Counted from the stretch's first letter, positions 32,536-44,282 are shown. The stretch is DNA of 64,000 nt from Oryza sativa Japonica Group (GCF_034140825.1 NC_089041.1:3730001-3794000); one strand, 5' to 3'. The notes: generated by a model not told the origin, from the letters alone. Numbers and translations: made by a program.

Positions 32536-34838
32536 ATGGCAGCCGTGGTGTTCGACGCGGCGATCCTGAGCAAGCAGGAGGCGATCCCGGCGCAGTTCGT
32601 CTGGCCGGCCGACGAGGCGCCGGCGGCGGACGACGGCGTGGTGGAGGAGATCGCCATCCCCGTCGTCGACCTGGCCGCGTTCCTCGCCAGCGGCGGCATT
32701 GGGCGCGACGTGGCGGAGGCGTGCGAGCGGCACGGGTTCTTCCAGGTGGTGAACCACGGCGTCGACCCGGCGCTGCTCGCCGAGGCGTACCGCTGCTGTG
32801 ACGCGTTCTACGCGCGGCCGCTCGCCGAGAAGCAGCGCGCGCGGCGCCGCCCCGGCGAGAACCACGGCTACGCGAGCAGCTTCACGGGGCGGTTCGACTG
32901 CAAGCTGCCGTGGAAGGAGACCATGTCGTTCAACTGCTCCGCCGCGCCGGGGAACGCGCGCATGGTCGCCGACTATTTCGTCGACGCCCTCGGCGAGGAA
33001 TACCGCCACATGGGGTAAGTATACACACACACCTGGCTCCGAGTTCTACTTATTTCATTTTAATCTTGAAAGAGAGATTTCGTATGATTTCTTGAACACA
33101 TTGATTTTTCATACAATTTTCAAGGAATTTCGTATGATACACAAGTTCAATTCAGGTTGGATTATCTAGAATTAAAACCTCACGTTCCACACGAGGCCTT
33201 CTTAAAAAATATAATAGATCTTTCGATTTGATTACATTCTTGTCCTTTTTACTCCCTCCATTACAAAATATAATGACTTCTAACATTTAAAATTTATCTC
33301 ATAATATAACAACCTTTTCACTAGCATTTTTTTCCCAACTAATTACAACGCTACACCATTTAATTCTCCCTACATACATTCATTTTTCAACCCATCACAG
33401 CAATCCCCCATTTGACGGAGGTAGTACTTTGCAACTTTGACCACTCTTTTTTTAAATAAATATTTAAAAGAGATTATATTATTAAAGTATTTTACATGCT
33501 AAATACAAACAATACTGCTTACATTCATCGAAACATTTTACTTAAAAGTTTATTTTGATCAAAGATTAACACTGGTCAACAATGTCAAATAAAAATAAAA
33601 AGGAACTATTTTGCAGTATAAGAAAGCCAGGTTCAGTAATCCACATGGTATAACAGGGTAGCTTATCACTGTTTTAGTCATATTAATTATTATATTATTC
33701 AATAATTAGATCAGGGGTCCTTATTTTATTTCTGATTTGTCACTACGTATAAATAAAATAAATTAAAGTTGGGTAGTTTTGTTTGCTGCCACATACTGCC
33801 ATGCTAAATGTTAGACGCGCCACACTTTATTAAGCAACTGTTTGATTGAGCGTTTTAATTGAGATAAGCTACACTTTATTAAACATATTAGCAAACATGT
33901 CATCAACTTATTTTTTAGCCAAACTGTGCCACGCTTATAATTAACCAACAACAGCCACACATTTGGCATTTTGAATGTGGTAGCAGAAAGTGCACCACAC
34001 GAGGCAATAGTACGTGCGTGGCACAATTATTGACACCGGAGGCATGCATGTATAAATTTGTCTATTATCAATATTCTATCCTGAACTAACATTTTGTTCA
34101 AACCTTAATTAACACATCGACAAACTCAGTTAGCATTTGCTCAAACAAAAAACTTCCAAATTAAATTAAGATTAGTGTACACACATGTATGGACGTGTTG
34201 TGTTTACATGCAGGGAGGTGTACCAGGAGTACTGCGACGTGATGACGCGGCTGGCGCTGGACGTGACGGAGGTGCTCGCGGTGGCGCTCGGGCTCGGCCG
34301 CGGCGAGCTCCGCGGCTTCTTCGCCGACGGCGACCCGGTGATGCGGCTGAACCACTACCCGCCGTGCCGGCAGCCGCACCTGACGCTGGGCACGGGCCCG
34401 CACCGCGACCCGACGTCGCTGACGCTGCTCCACCAGGACGACGTCGGCGGCCTGCAGGTGCTCCCCGACGACGCCGCGGCGGCGGCGGGCGGGTGGCGCG
34501 CCGTGCGCCCGCGCGCCGACGCGTTCGTCGTCAACATCGGCGACACGTTCGCGGCGCTCACCAACGGGCGCCACGCCAGCTGCCTCCACCGCGCCGTGGT
34601 GAACGGCCGCGTCGCGCGCAGGTCGCTCACCTTCTTCCTCAACCCGCGCCTCGACCGCGTCGTGTCGCCGCCGCCGGCGCTCGTCGACGCCGCGCACCCG
34701 CGCGCGTTCCCGGACTTCACGTGGCGCGAGTTCCTCGAGTTCACGCAGAGGCACTACCGGTCGGACACCAACACCATGGACGCCTTCGTCGCCTGGATCA
34801 AGCAAAGGAATGGCTATGAAAGCCTCGACAAGTACTAG
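32536..34838 (+). CDS. GA20ox3: Gibberellin 20-oxidase (GA20ox3)
   Basis: Exons 32536-33014 and 34214-34838 encode 367 residues. The enzyme successively oxidises C-20 of GA12/GA53 to give GA9/GA20, a rate-controlling step in gibberellin synthesis in the cytosol. Diagnostic features are L-P-W-K-E-T-M-S-F from about residue 124 (specific to GA 20-oxidases), N-H-Y-P-P-C, the iron ligands H-R-D (in G-P-H-R-D-P-T) and the later His in L-H-R-A-V-V, and R-R-S for 2-oxoglutarate. Codons split cleanly (M-G|E-V-Y) at gggtaag / tgcag. There is one intron (1,199 bp); GA20ox genes usually have two, so the second intron appears lost. The symbol comes from memory of the rice family and locus. Confidence 0.93.
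33252..33424. mobile_element. Stowaway MITE in the GA20ox3 intron
   Basis: Starts ctccctccattacaaaata and ends catttgacggaggtag between TA dinucleotides. A second MITE-like stretch (about 33783-34025), with words such as 'gccacac' shared with the insert at 44835-45113, follows in the same intron. Confidence 0.7.
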
Positions 34839-36996
34839 ACAGATGGGATGAGAAGATCAGGTCATCAAGATTCAAGAGTTGATGGACGAATAAACCAGAG
34901 TTTCTACTCGATCGATCGCCATTTTCGTGTTTATTTGTTTTTAAGATATATATAGCGTGCATTGCAACATGCATGTTTTAAATAAGGGAACATGTCAGTG
35001 AATTTGAAAAAGGTTTAAATTGTATATATATTGCAATCTCTTTCGTATTGTTCGAGAAAAAATGTAACGTGGTAATCTATCACAAATTGAAAGGTATGTA
35101 TGGTTCAATCTACGGAATATCACACCAAATTGAAAGGTGGTTGTGGGAAGAATAGACTCATCACTATCGCTGCCAATTGAAAAAAAAACATGTTAATACA
35201 TTATTTTTATATTCACTGTCAAATTTATTTTTGCGTTCTGACATATAGAAATTCTATTTTAATTTGCATATTTGTGAAGTGATATATTGCATGTTAATAC
35301 ATCTTCTCATTTTTTTTCATAACTATTTAAGTGGCATTCAAACAATGAGGAGACGCCTCCTCAAGAGTTTAAAATTTACTACTCTCCACCACGCATGCAA
35401 GTAAGATGATAAAAGTGCTGCAAACATTTATGGGCCTCATCTTTTCGCTTATACTTATATATATTTATCAGTCAAAATTTGAATTTTCAATCTTAAATTG
35501 GAGCTGATTTTGAGGTTTTTTCATCGAAGTTTATTTTTCAACCTTCGATTTTAGATCGCTAAGAACAGCTATATAAAAATTTTATTTACAAATTATTTTT
35601 CGTTTGCAAATATGCCCTTTCGCTTATTCCGCGAATAAGCGAAACGATGGCTCCGATATACTACCTCCATTTTTTAATGTTATATCACTAGAAACGTCCT
35701 GGCATCAATACATCCTCCGTTCACATCCTCCTCAAAAGTTTAACAATTATAATTGTGCAAATTGAAGCAAATTACGGAGGTCACCGGTATGCTAATTGCT
35801 ATGCCATTTATATTTGAAGCTAAAGGGTCAGTTACTTGAAAATTACAACATTAGATGATTCAGATGACATCACATTTATAATAAATAAAAACCTTTTTCT
35901 TTTCTATCTTTCTCCTTTCCCCGTTCCCATCCCATCCCATATCCTTGCCGTCAATCCCTCCCACCACCTTTCTCTAACCTCATGGCTCCAACAGTATTGT
36001 CACCTTTCTCCAACCCCATGGCTCCAATAGTGTTGTCGTTGCCTTAAAACCCACCGTTGTTATGTCACCTCTATGGTTATCCCTTCTTCCTCTTTACCTT
36101 AACTCAGACACCTACCCTAAGCCCTAGTTCAACTTGCTATAGAGCATGTAGTAAGCATTAAATAGATGCTTGTTATCATGTAGGAGTAATAAACACTGTG
36201 AGAGTAGTAAATAGTTACTACCAGGTCACAACATTATTGATGGTAGTAAGATAACATTGTGAATCCCACCTCACTTTTTAGTCACACCTAGGCTTGTAGT
36301 AGGCTGAATGAAGGTGGGTCCCATCTTATTTCCTCCTGTCTTGCATACACACACTGTGAGGTCTTTCTACGAGTTGTTTTACCTTATAACGTGCTCATCT
36401 TTATTGTTTGGTTTGGGAATAAGTATTGCTGATGCCCTTAGAGAAGAAGCTGTTGCCAACGAGGACGACCGATCACCGATTTCCGTTTTTTTACTTTATC
36501 CCAACGAGGATGGGATGTAGGATCACCGATTTTTGACTTTATCCCATAGCCAGTAAAATCGACTGATTTTTCTTTAAGTTTTCAAGCAACTAAAATGTAG
36601 CAAATCCCTTTATTTTTTTAGTGAGAAGATGTGCAAGGTAGAGGAAGTTGTATGGAGAAGTCAAGAGCTTGAACTAATTTTTATATTTTACCGGTGCCCA
36701 GAGTGAATCTGATAAATTAGATACGTTTATACGGTATTTTCATATTTTTCAAATTTTACCCCCAATTCAACGAAGTCCTAATTTCTCTGCCCTTTTCACC
36801 GTGTTTTCCACATATTCGACTTAATTTAACATTTGATCTTGAGAGACTATATGGTACTATATGGTACTCCGTTTATAAAAGATTATGAATACGGCCGTTT
36901 ACTGTCCAATGCGGCTCTCAACTTTCTTTTTTTTTTCTCAAGTCAATTCATAGTAGTATAAGATCAAAAGTTTCATCCCAAATTCATAGCAAAGAC
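34839..36996. other. Spacer with MITE fragments
   Basis: An AT-rich element at about 35447-35650 starts cgcttatacttatat and ends cgaataagcg; the same family recurs inverted near 45637-45795. 35280-35390 is the right arm of a hairpin-type repeat related to 38433. 36125-36435 may be another MITE. No gene is supported. Confidence 0.5.
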
Positions 36997-38106
36997 CTAA
37001 GTATATTCACAGGAGGTAAAGTTTAAATATCCAAAATTAATGCCGGCGACGGCCGTGAGCGCGTCTTGGTCGTCGAAGTAGCGTTCCCTCATCCGCATGA
37101 ACATCTGCGACGTCAGCAGGCTGTCAGAGCCGGCCTGGTGCGCCTCGCCGACGGCGCGCCGCACGCCGAGCTTCCCGGCGACGCGCTCCAGCCCGCCGCG
37201 CATGTCGCCGGGGCAGTGCCGCGCCATCTTGCCCACGTCGTACAGCGTCCTCCCTATCACCGCCCTCACCACGAACTCGAACGTCGCCGCGTCGCCGGGC
37301 AGCCGGTAGCCGCCGCCGCCGCCGCCGTAGAGCATCTTGAGCATGTAGGCGAGGTCGTAGGCGCCGCTGAACGTGACGAGCCCGGCGCGGCCGAGGCCGG
37401 CGCGCAGCCACCTGCGCAGCCGCGGGCCGAACGCCGCCGCGTCGACGCCGCCCCGCCGCGTCCGGTCGAAGTCGACGCCCTTGGAACGCAGCAGCGCGAT
37501 CGACTCCGGCGCGTGCGCGTGTCGCCGGAGGTCGAACTCCCGGAAGTTGAACTCCCACACGTAGCGCGCGGCGCCGCCGGTGCCGAGGTCCGGCAGCCGG
37601 CCGCCGGCGTCGAACAGCGTCAGGCCGAGCTGGACTAGGTGGAGCTCGTCGACGTTCTTCTTGAGGAGCGCGTACTTCTGCTTGCGCGTCAGCGTGTACG
37701 CCGGCGCCGACGGCCGGTGCACCGTGCCGGGGAACTCGGTGTCGACGGCGGCGAGCCGGAAGCTCGGGAACAGCGACTCGATCAGGTTGGCCTCCTCGTC
37801 GAGGTTGTGCGCCCACACCGACCGCACCTTGACGATCTCCGGCGACCGAGCCGCCGCCGCCGCCGCCGCCGTCGTCTCGATTGTCATCGGCGCCGGCAGG
37901 GTCTTCAGCTCCCCCTCCGTCTCCAGCTCCGGCATCGTCGTGGACACCTGCTGCGACGGCGACGCCAGCGCCGCCGCGTACTTGGCCGTCCCCGGCGGTG
38001 AGTAGGAGAACAGCGACGACAGCGACGACATCGCCAGCGGCGCCCACTGCTCGCCGTAGTAACTGCCGACGTCCGGCGCCCCCGGCATGATCAGCGTCAT
38101 GCACAT
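36997..38106 (-). CDS. CCR4-associated factor 1 (CAF1) family deadenylase
   Basis: The intronless frame encodes 369 residues, or 367 if the second Met is used (M-T-L-I-M-P). The N-terminal ~95 residues are low-complexity (Ser/Ala-rich). The DEDD exonuclease domain follows: R-S-V-W-A-H-N-L-D-E-E, the D and E of D-T-E-F-P-G, the second D in S-G-A-Y-D-L-A-Y, and H plus D in H-Q-A-G-S-D-S-L-L-T. All four acidic ligands are present, so it should shorten mRNA poly(A) tails within the CCR4-NOT complex. Intronless CAF1 genes are typical of plants and many are stress-induced. A TATA element (TATATA, minus) lies at about 38247-38254. Gly- and Ala-runs in the domain are encoded by GCC repeats. Confidence 0.92.
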   Translation of the reverse strand: MCMTLIMPGAPDVGSYYGEQWAPLAMSSLSSLFSYSPPGTAKYAAALASPSQQVSTTMPELETEGELKTLPAPMTIETTAAAAAAARSPEIVKVRSVWAHNLDEEANLIESLFPSFRLAAVDTEFPGTVHRPSAPAYTLTRKQKYALLKKNVDELHLVQLGLTLFDAGGRLPDLGTGGAARYVWEFNFREFDLRRHAHAPESIALLRSKGVDFDRTRRGGVDAAAFGPRLRRWLRAGLGRAGLVTFSGAYDLAYMLKMLYGGGGGGYRLPGDAATFEFVVRAVIGRTLYDVGKMARHCPGDMRGGLERVAGKLGVRRAVGEAHQAGSDSLLTSQMFMRMRERYFDDQDALTAVAGINFGYLNFTSCEYT

Positions 38107-38432
38107 CTCAACACGGCGACCGCCGGAGAATCTCGCCGCCGGTGATCGCCGAGGTTACCGTTTCGTTGCGCCCGTGTATGTATCCCAAGATGAGCTGAGA
38201 ACCTGACCCGATCGATCGTGTGGACGTACGGCTTGGCACGCTACATGTATATAGCTAGAGGCCAGCATGCGAGTTTGACTTGTGATCGAGTTGGACTCGT
38301 GTGACGCGTGTCAAAGTCGGTGTCGTCCGATCCGTCTTGATCAGGTGGGATACGACCAACGACGCGGGAGAAGACGTACTCACTATATACTCAGCTGGCT
38401 AGGCACCGGACGGGGGAGATGGATTGTAATCT

Positions 38433-38738
38433 CTCGGGTGGTCCGTTTCTTGCATGCCACCTAAATGATTAAGAAAAAAATTTAAAAAAAATTATAAGAT
38501 AGGTTAATATGTAATATATCATTTCACAAACATGCAAGTTCAAATTCGACTTCTACAAGTTGTAACAAAAATAACAAATTTGAATTTGTTATTTTTGTTA
38601 CAACTTGTAGAAGTCGAATTTGACCTTGCATGTTTGTAAGATGATATATTACATATTAACCTATCATATCAATTTTTTTGAAAATTTTTCATAACCGTTT
38701 AGATGACATGCAAGAAACGGGTGGATGTCCACCCGAGT
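38433..38738. repeat. Long inverted repeat (foldback MITE), about 306 bp
   Basis: The left arm from ctcgggtgg, gtttcttgcatg... mirrors the right arm ...catgcaagaaac, ccacccgag. The arms meet at acaaatttgaatttgt (38574-38589) with almost no loop. Inner parts such as acttctacaagttgtaac pair without mismatch. If transcribed it would form a near-perfect RNA hairpin of about 150 bp, a likely siRNA source. Confidence 0.9.
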
Positions 38739-40591
38739 GTTTAAAACAGTTTCCCACCGGACGGACTGTCTCCTCCGTGCCACTGCACTGGATGATGTAG
38801 GAGTACCTCCCATGGGCGGATCTACCCATTACATAGGAAGGGTGGACCGACCCAGTTACAATTCGTGTTGTCCCACAATTACAAGACCCCCCTACTCTCT
38901 TATAGTAGTCATGGACCATTAAAATTAGGTATAATAAGGTCTGAACGTCCAACAGATTAGTCCATCTATTCACAACACTTGCACGCCACAACAATGATCG
39001 ATGCAGTTATACGATTGAACTATAAATACGATATGTGTTGTGTTCGATTGCTCTTATCGAGCGAATATCTCCATTCTCCGCCACATCTATATTTTAAAGT
39101 TGCGTCCGCCATTATACCTCCTTCCCAAAATAATTATAATGTTAAATTATTTAACATATATTTAGATTTGAGAATAAAGACTATAGTGCTCATTATTAAA
39201 TGGTGTATAGGTAATAGTGAGAGGTAGTCGATGATAAAATATGGAGAAATTTGAATGAGAAGTGATTAATGGAACCATTAGTATTTTATTGTGACAATTA
39301 ATTCGGAACAAATTTAAATCCTAGAAATATAATTATTATAGGACAGAGATAATATTGTTGTTATAATTACGGATAAACCTGTTCTTTTTTCTAACTTTTC
39401 TAACACGTGTATCGGTAGCCAAAAAAATTGGTACTTGGTTTAGTTCAGACATTTTTTTTTATAATAGACATGTCGGTAGCCAAAAAATTTGGTACTTGTT
39501 TAATTTAGACATTCAGGGTTTTTTTTTTATTTTCAAACACATAAAAATATCTCGTTGTTCTTCTACATCTAATGTTGGCTCATGCCGTCGAAACATCTCA
39601 TCTCCTAAGTCCTAACCATTTGGATCCCACACTCCTGCTACCAAGTACCAACCCCACCCATCACCTAGCTTCCTTGATAAGGGCTCAAGCAATGTTTCAC
39701 TTGATCACCTTGCCATACTGTCGATCCGCCACCTCCACGACCATGCCTCTTTGCGGAGAGAAATCCCCTTCTTTGCTCTCTTCCAACCCCACTTAAACCC
39801 TAACCTAGTGTCATTGTTGCAGCCACCGCCGTGCTATTGTCGGAGAAGACATCATTGATGGAGAAGACATCCGAGGCACAAATCTTGGTGCGGATCATGC
39901 GAGAATTTCGAGCGACTCAAACATATTAATTTTCTTCTTCATATTGTATGGTAGAGGAATACTATTTTTGACTTTTCGTATGAAATAATAGGCCAGGTTA
40001 AACATTGTAAAATTAATAGGCCAGGCCAGGTGAATAACTCCGTGCATCTTGGCCCAACTAGGCATATGCTATATTTATTTTCAATTATACGGAAGACGTC
40101 CAGTCCTCTAATGCACCCCTACAACGCACTCACGCACTACCAAAATTCAATTCTTTGAGCAATTTTCTAGTTTTAAATTGTAGGTGCAGTGGTGTGGTCA
40201 AATACCAAATGATAAACTATAGTAATTAAGGCAATTTCGGTGTCATTCAAGAGGGAGTGGATGACATGTGATAGCGAGAGGAAAGAGTTATTAGGTGTAT
40301 GATATTATTCCCTGTCAAATTTATTTGACATTGGGAGTAGATTTGATCTATTTCCCTGTCAAATGTATTATTTTAGTTATTTTCTAGTTCTATTTACTGT
40401 AGATGTTGCCAAACAAAATGACCAACCATGAATCCATTACCAGATGGTTTTGGCACCTTTACAATGAGGAGGAAGGTGACAGGTGTTTGAGACTACGAGC
40501 TTGAGTGATGTGACCATGGAAAGTCTGAAAATATCTTTTTGTTATTCTTTTCGTTCAAATATTGTTACTTCTTCCCCCTTCCATGGAATAT
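38739..40591. other. Spacer
   Basis: Contains a diverged tandem pair of about 65 bp at 39411-39530 (cggtagccaaaaaaattggt / cggtagccaaaaaatttggt). 39,560-40,100 has mixed composition with no supported frame. Confidence 0.4.
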
Positions 40592-41618
40592 CACTACTAG
40601 AAAATGAATTTTTCCCGACGTGGGGGTCCTTTTTTCGCAGGCGGATATGACCCTTGTAGCCAAATGACCGCCTACAAAAATATAAATCGGAGTGAAGTTG
40701 GCTATATGTCTACGAAAATCTATTTTTGCAGACGGACCACATAAGCGGCGCCTGCGAAAACCGCTTATATGGTCCACCTGCAAAAATAAATCTAACTCCT
40801 TATCTTCTCCTCCACCCCCTCCCCACCACTCATTTCCCTCTCTCAACTCTCTCTCTCTCTCTCTCTCTCTTCCTCAACGGCACTTCTCCCCACCAGCCGG
40901 GCCGGGCCGTCCCCTCCCCTCCCCTCCCAGATCTGGTCGGAGGGAGGCTGGGGGAGGGCGGCGGTGGCAGCGACGACGACGCGCGGCGGCGGCGGCGGCG
41001 GCGTGGACGGCGATGATGACGGCTCCGAGCGGTAGCGGCAGCGGCTCCCCTCCCCTCCCAGATCTAGCCGGAGGGAGGCCGGGGGAGGGCGGCGGCGGCG
41101 AGGCATGTGGTCGGCGGGGCGCGGTGCGGCGACGATGACGGCTCCGGGCGGCAGCGGCGGCGGCTCCCCTCCCAGATCTGGCCGGAGGGAGGCTGGGGGA
41201 GGGCGGCGGCGGCGGCGGCGACAACGCACGGTGGTGGCGGCGGCGTGGACGGCGACGACGACGGCTCCGGGCGGCAGCGGCAGCGGCAGCGAGGAATGTG
41301 GTCGGCGGGGCGCGGGGCGGCGACGACAACGGTTCCGGTGCGGCGGCGGCGGCGGCCCTCCCCTCCCCTCCCAGATCCGGCCGGAGGGAGGCCGAGGGAG
41401 GGTGGCGGCGGCGAGGAAAGTGGCCGGCGGGGTGCGGGGGTGCGATGACGACGGCTCCGGCGTGGGGCGGCGGCGGCTCCTGCCATGGGCCAGCGATTTT
41501 TTTTCCGTTTCTTTCATTTTCACAAGCGGGCCATTGCCCTGTTGTGGTGCAGTCGTACCTCTCTCCCGCCTGTGAAAATTGGTTTTGGCCGCCTACGAAA
41601 ATTAGTTTTCTAGTAGTG
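40592..41618. mobile_element. Complete non-autonomous CACTA element (1,027 bp)
   Basis: Starts CACTACTAGAAAA and ends TTTTCTAGTAGTG, with the 3-bp target duplication TAT on both sides (40589-40591 and 41619-41621). Subterminal repeats are variants of cgcctacaaaa / cgcctgcgaaaa. The middle (40,900-41,480) is a GC-rich tandem array whose units each contain an agatct-gccggaggg core (near 40929, 41061, 41173 and 41382) and a ga(c/t)gacggctccg segment. No transposase is present. Long open frames on both strands are by-products of the GC-rich repeats. Confidence 0.92.
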
Positions 41619-42099
41619 TATGATCCTTTGGAATGGAACGGTTAGAAACGCCTCCCCTGCCACGCAAAACTAAATGGCAGATTAACATTTAATTAATTAA
41701 TAATAGCTAAATAACTTACAAATGTATTAATATATTTTTAAAAAATATTTTTATATAGATTGTTTTAAAAAAGTGCACCATTTAGAAAAATGTACGCATG
41801 AAAAATAGGTGGTAGAAGTTAAAAAAAAGAGAGAGAAAAGAATGCACCCAATGTATCACCGACAATTTTAATCCAATTAAAATGCTTCTTAAAAAAATTC
41901 AGTCTTTTCGTGACAACATAATTTGACTACGGTATCAACCATGACTCCATGATCAAAGGTCAAAGGGGAAAAAATATATAGAAATTGGCGCCAAAGCGTC
42001 ACTCATGACGCTTCCCAGCTGCTCTCGTGTCCTATTTAAATCCACGCGATGAGAGACTATGAGAGTACTCGCTTCATTGATCAGCAAAGCACAATCTCC
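41619..42099. other. Upstream region of SDR gene 1
   Basis: AT-rich repeat-like sequence to about 41850, then the promoter. TATTTAAAT at about 42034-42042 is a TATA candidate about 60 bp before the ATG. Confidence 0.5.
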
Positions 42100-42885
42100 A
42101 TGGCCACGAACTCCGCTCCGGCGCAGGCGCAGGCGGCGGCGCTGCCACTCTCCGGCCGCGTGGCCATCGTCACCGGCGCGTCGCGCGGCATCGGCCGCGC
42201 CATCGCCATCCACCTGGCCTCGCTCGGCGCCAGCGTCGTCGTCGGCTACGCCTCCAGCTCCGGGCCAGCCGAGGCGCTCGCCGCCGAGCTCCCGAGCGCG
42301 GTGGCCGTGAAGGCCGACGTCTCCGACGAGGCCGGCGCGAGGTCCCTTTTCGACGCCGCCGAGGCCGCGTTCGGCGGCGGCGCCGCGCACATCCTCGTGG
42401 CCTGCGCGGGCCTCGCCGTCAGCACGTACCCGAGGCTGGCCGACACGTCCGCCGCCGACTTCGACGCCGCGTTCGCCGTGAACGCCCGCGGCGCGTTCCT
42501 GTGCCTCCGGGAGGCCGCCAACCGGCTGCGCCGCGGCGGCGGCGGCCGGATCGTGGCCGTGTCGTCGACGCTGGCGGCTACGCTGCTGCCCGGGTACGCG
42601 GCGTACGCGGCGTCGAAGGCCGCCGTTGAGGCGATGGTGCGGGTGATGGCGAAGGAGGTCGGGGCGTCGCGGGTGACCGTGAACTGCGTCGCGCCGGGCC
42701 CCGTGGCGACGGAGCTGTTCTTCGCCGGCAAGAGCGAGGAGGCGGTGGAGAGGTTCAAGGCCGGGAACCCGATGGGGCGGCTCGGCGAGGTCGGCGACAT
42801 CGCTCCGGTGGTCGGCTTCCTCTGCACCGACGCCGCCGAGTGGGTCAACGGCCAGGTGATTCGAGTCAATGGCGGCATTGCTTAG
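42100..42885 (+). CDS. Short-chain dehydrogenase/reductase 1 (classical SDR)
   Basis: The 261-residue intronless protein starts at ATG 42100 (M-A-T-N-S-A-P); the in-frame ATG at 42049 lies at the cap region and is less likely. It has the Rossmann motif T-G-A-S-R-G-I-G (residues 25-32), D-V for adenine binding, A-C-A-G-L-A in place of N-N-A-G, the catalytic Ser in A-V-S-S-T, Y-A-A-S-K, and the C-terminal P-G-P-V-A-T-E. It resembles plant NADPH-dependent aldehyde reductases of the FabG-like group that detoxify reactive carbonyls. The substrate is not shown by the sequence. It is convergent with the paralogue at 43485-44282. Confidence 0.92.
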   Translation: MATNSAPAQAQAAALPLSGRVAIVTGASRGIGRAIAIHLASLGASVVVGYASSSGPAEALAAELPSAVAVKADVSDEAGARSLFDAAEAAFGGGAAHILVACAGLAVSTYPRLADTSAADFDAAFAVNARGAFLCLREAANRLRRGGGGRIVAVSSTLAATLLPGYAAYAASKAAVEAMVRVMAKEVGASRVTVNCVAPGPVATELFFAGKSEEAVERFKAGNPMGRLGEVGDIAPVVGFLCTDAAEWVNGQVIRVNGGIA

Positions 42886-43005
42886 CTAGCTGACTAAGGC
42901 AAATCATCGATCAATCAAATCCTCTTCCTTTAATATACATTCAAATTGGAGAGATTGGATTGAATAAATTAGAGAAGATAAGCAATTTTGTTTTATTGGA
43001 CTATA

Positions 43006-43264
43006 CTACCTTCATTTTCATTTTAGGTTATAAAACGTTTTGACTTGGTCAAAGTCAAATTGTTTTAAATTTAACTAAGTTTGTAGAAAAAATAAAAACA
43101 TTTTCAACCTAAGACAAATTTGTTATGAAAATATATTCAATTATAGATTTAATAAAACTAATTTGGTATTATAAATATTACTATATTTATATATATTTAG
43201 TTAAATTTAAATTAGTTAGACTTTAATCAAAATCAAAATGTGTTGTAATCTAAAACAGAGGGAG
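43006..43264. mobile_element. Stowaway-type MITE between the SDR genes
   Basis: Left end ctaccttcattttcatttta...ggttataaaacgttttgac; right end ...ctaaaacagagggag; TA flanks. It shares the ttgacttggtcaaagtcaaa interior with the elements at 44623 and 53091. Confidence 0.75.
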
Positions 43265-43484
43265 TAGTATACTAGGACACGAGTCGTTTGCGTTTGCGTT
43301 TGCAATTTGTGAGGATTTTGTTTATACATTCATCAGAGTTATTCAAGATTTCGACTCAAGCAGAGCAGTATATATGAACAGATCAGTCGATTCGAATCGA
43401 ATTTCCCCAAATGTCCCCAAATTTATTCAGTTCTCTGCAACATTCGAACACGCGGCCAAATCGCTCGTGCCACCGACACCACCC

Positions 43485-44282
43485 TCAAGAGACGTAGCCG
43501 CCGTTGACACGTATGACCTGGCCGTTGGTCCACTCGGCGGCGTCGGTGCAGAGGAAGCCGACCATGGCGGCGATGTCGCCGGGATCGCCGAGCCGCCCCG
43601 TCGGGTTGGCATCCACGGTGCGCTTCACCCACGCCTCGTCCTTGCCGGCGAAGAACATGTCCGTCGCCACGGGGCCCGGCGCGACGCAGTTCGCCGTGAT
43701 GCCGGTGCCCTTGAGCTCCTTCGCCATGGTCCGCACCATCGCCTCCACCGCCGCCTTGGACGCCGTGTACGCCGAGTAGCCAGGCGGCAGCGACGCGACC
43801 ACCGACGAGGTGATGGCCACGATGCGGCCGCCGCGGGGGAGGCGGTTCGCCGCCTCGCGGAGGCAGAGGAACGCGCCGCGCAGGTTGACGGCGATGGTGC
43901 GGTCGAAGTCGGCGGTGGGGGTGTTCGACAGGTGCGGGTACCTGTCGTCGAGCAAGCCGGCGTTCGCCACGAGGATGTGCGCCCCGGCGCCGAAGGCCGA
44001 CTCGGCGGCGTCGAAGAGGGCGCGGACGCCCGTCTCGTCGGACACGTCGGCCTTGACGGCCACGGCGCGGGGGAGCTCCGCGGCGAGCGCGTCGGCCTCG
44101 GCGGAGCTGGACGCGTACCCGAGGACGAGGCTCGCGCCGAGCGCGGACAGGTGCGCCGCGATGCCGCGCCCGATGCCGCGCGACGCGCCCGTCACGATGG
44201 CCACGCGGCCGGCGAGGGGCTGGGACGCCGGTTGCGACGAAGCGGCGGCGGCGACTGCGGCGGCGGCGGCGGCGGCGGCCAT
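43485..44282 (-). CDS. Short-chain dehydrogenase/reductase 2 (classical SDR)
   Basis: 265 residues, intronless, closely similar to SDR 1. The N-terminus is an Ala-run followed by T-G-A-S-R-G-I-G. It has the regular N-A-G (V-A-N-A-G-L-L), catalytic Ser (I-T-S-S-V), Y-T-A-S-K and C-V-A-P-G-P-V-A-T-D. The tail W-T-N-G-Q-V-I-R-V-N-G-G is typical of FabG-like SDRs. The two genes lie tail to tail about 600 bp apart, so they arose by an inverted duplication. The same NADPH-dependent carbonyl reduction is likely, but this is inference. Confidence 0.92.
   Translation of the reverse strand: MAAAAAAAAVAAAASSQPASQPLAGRVAIVTGASRGIGRGIAAHLSALGASLVLGYASSSAEADALAAELPRAVAVKADVSDETGVRALFDAAESAFGAGAHILVANAGLLDDRYPHLSNTPTADFDRTIAVNLRGAFLCLREAANRLPRGGRIVAITSSVVASLPPGYSAYTASKAAVEAMVRTMAKELKGTGITANCVAPGPVATDMFFAGKDEAWVKRTVDANPTGRLGDPGDIAAMVGFLCTDAAEWTNGQVIRVNGGYVS

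Noticed and set aside
34161-34819. Frames of 214 codons on minus and on an alternative plus frame over GA20ox3 exon 2
   Set aside because: The true frame (34214-34838) carries the dioxygenase motifs; the others are GC-bias artefacts.
37066-38104. Plus frames of 190 and 141 codons and a 326-codon minus frame over the CAF1 gene
   Set aside because: The 369-codon minus frame has all DEDD motifs; the others do not.
40692-41645. Several overlapping frames up to 226 codons on both strands
   Set aside because: They are by-products of the GC-rich tandem array in the CACTA element.
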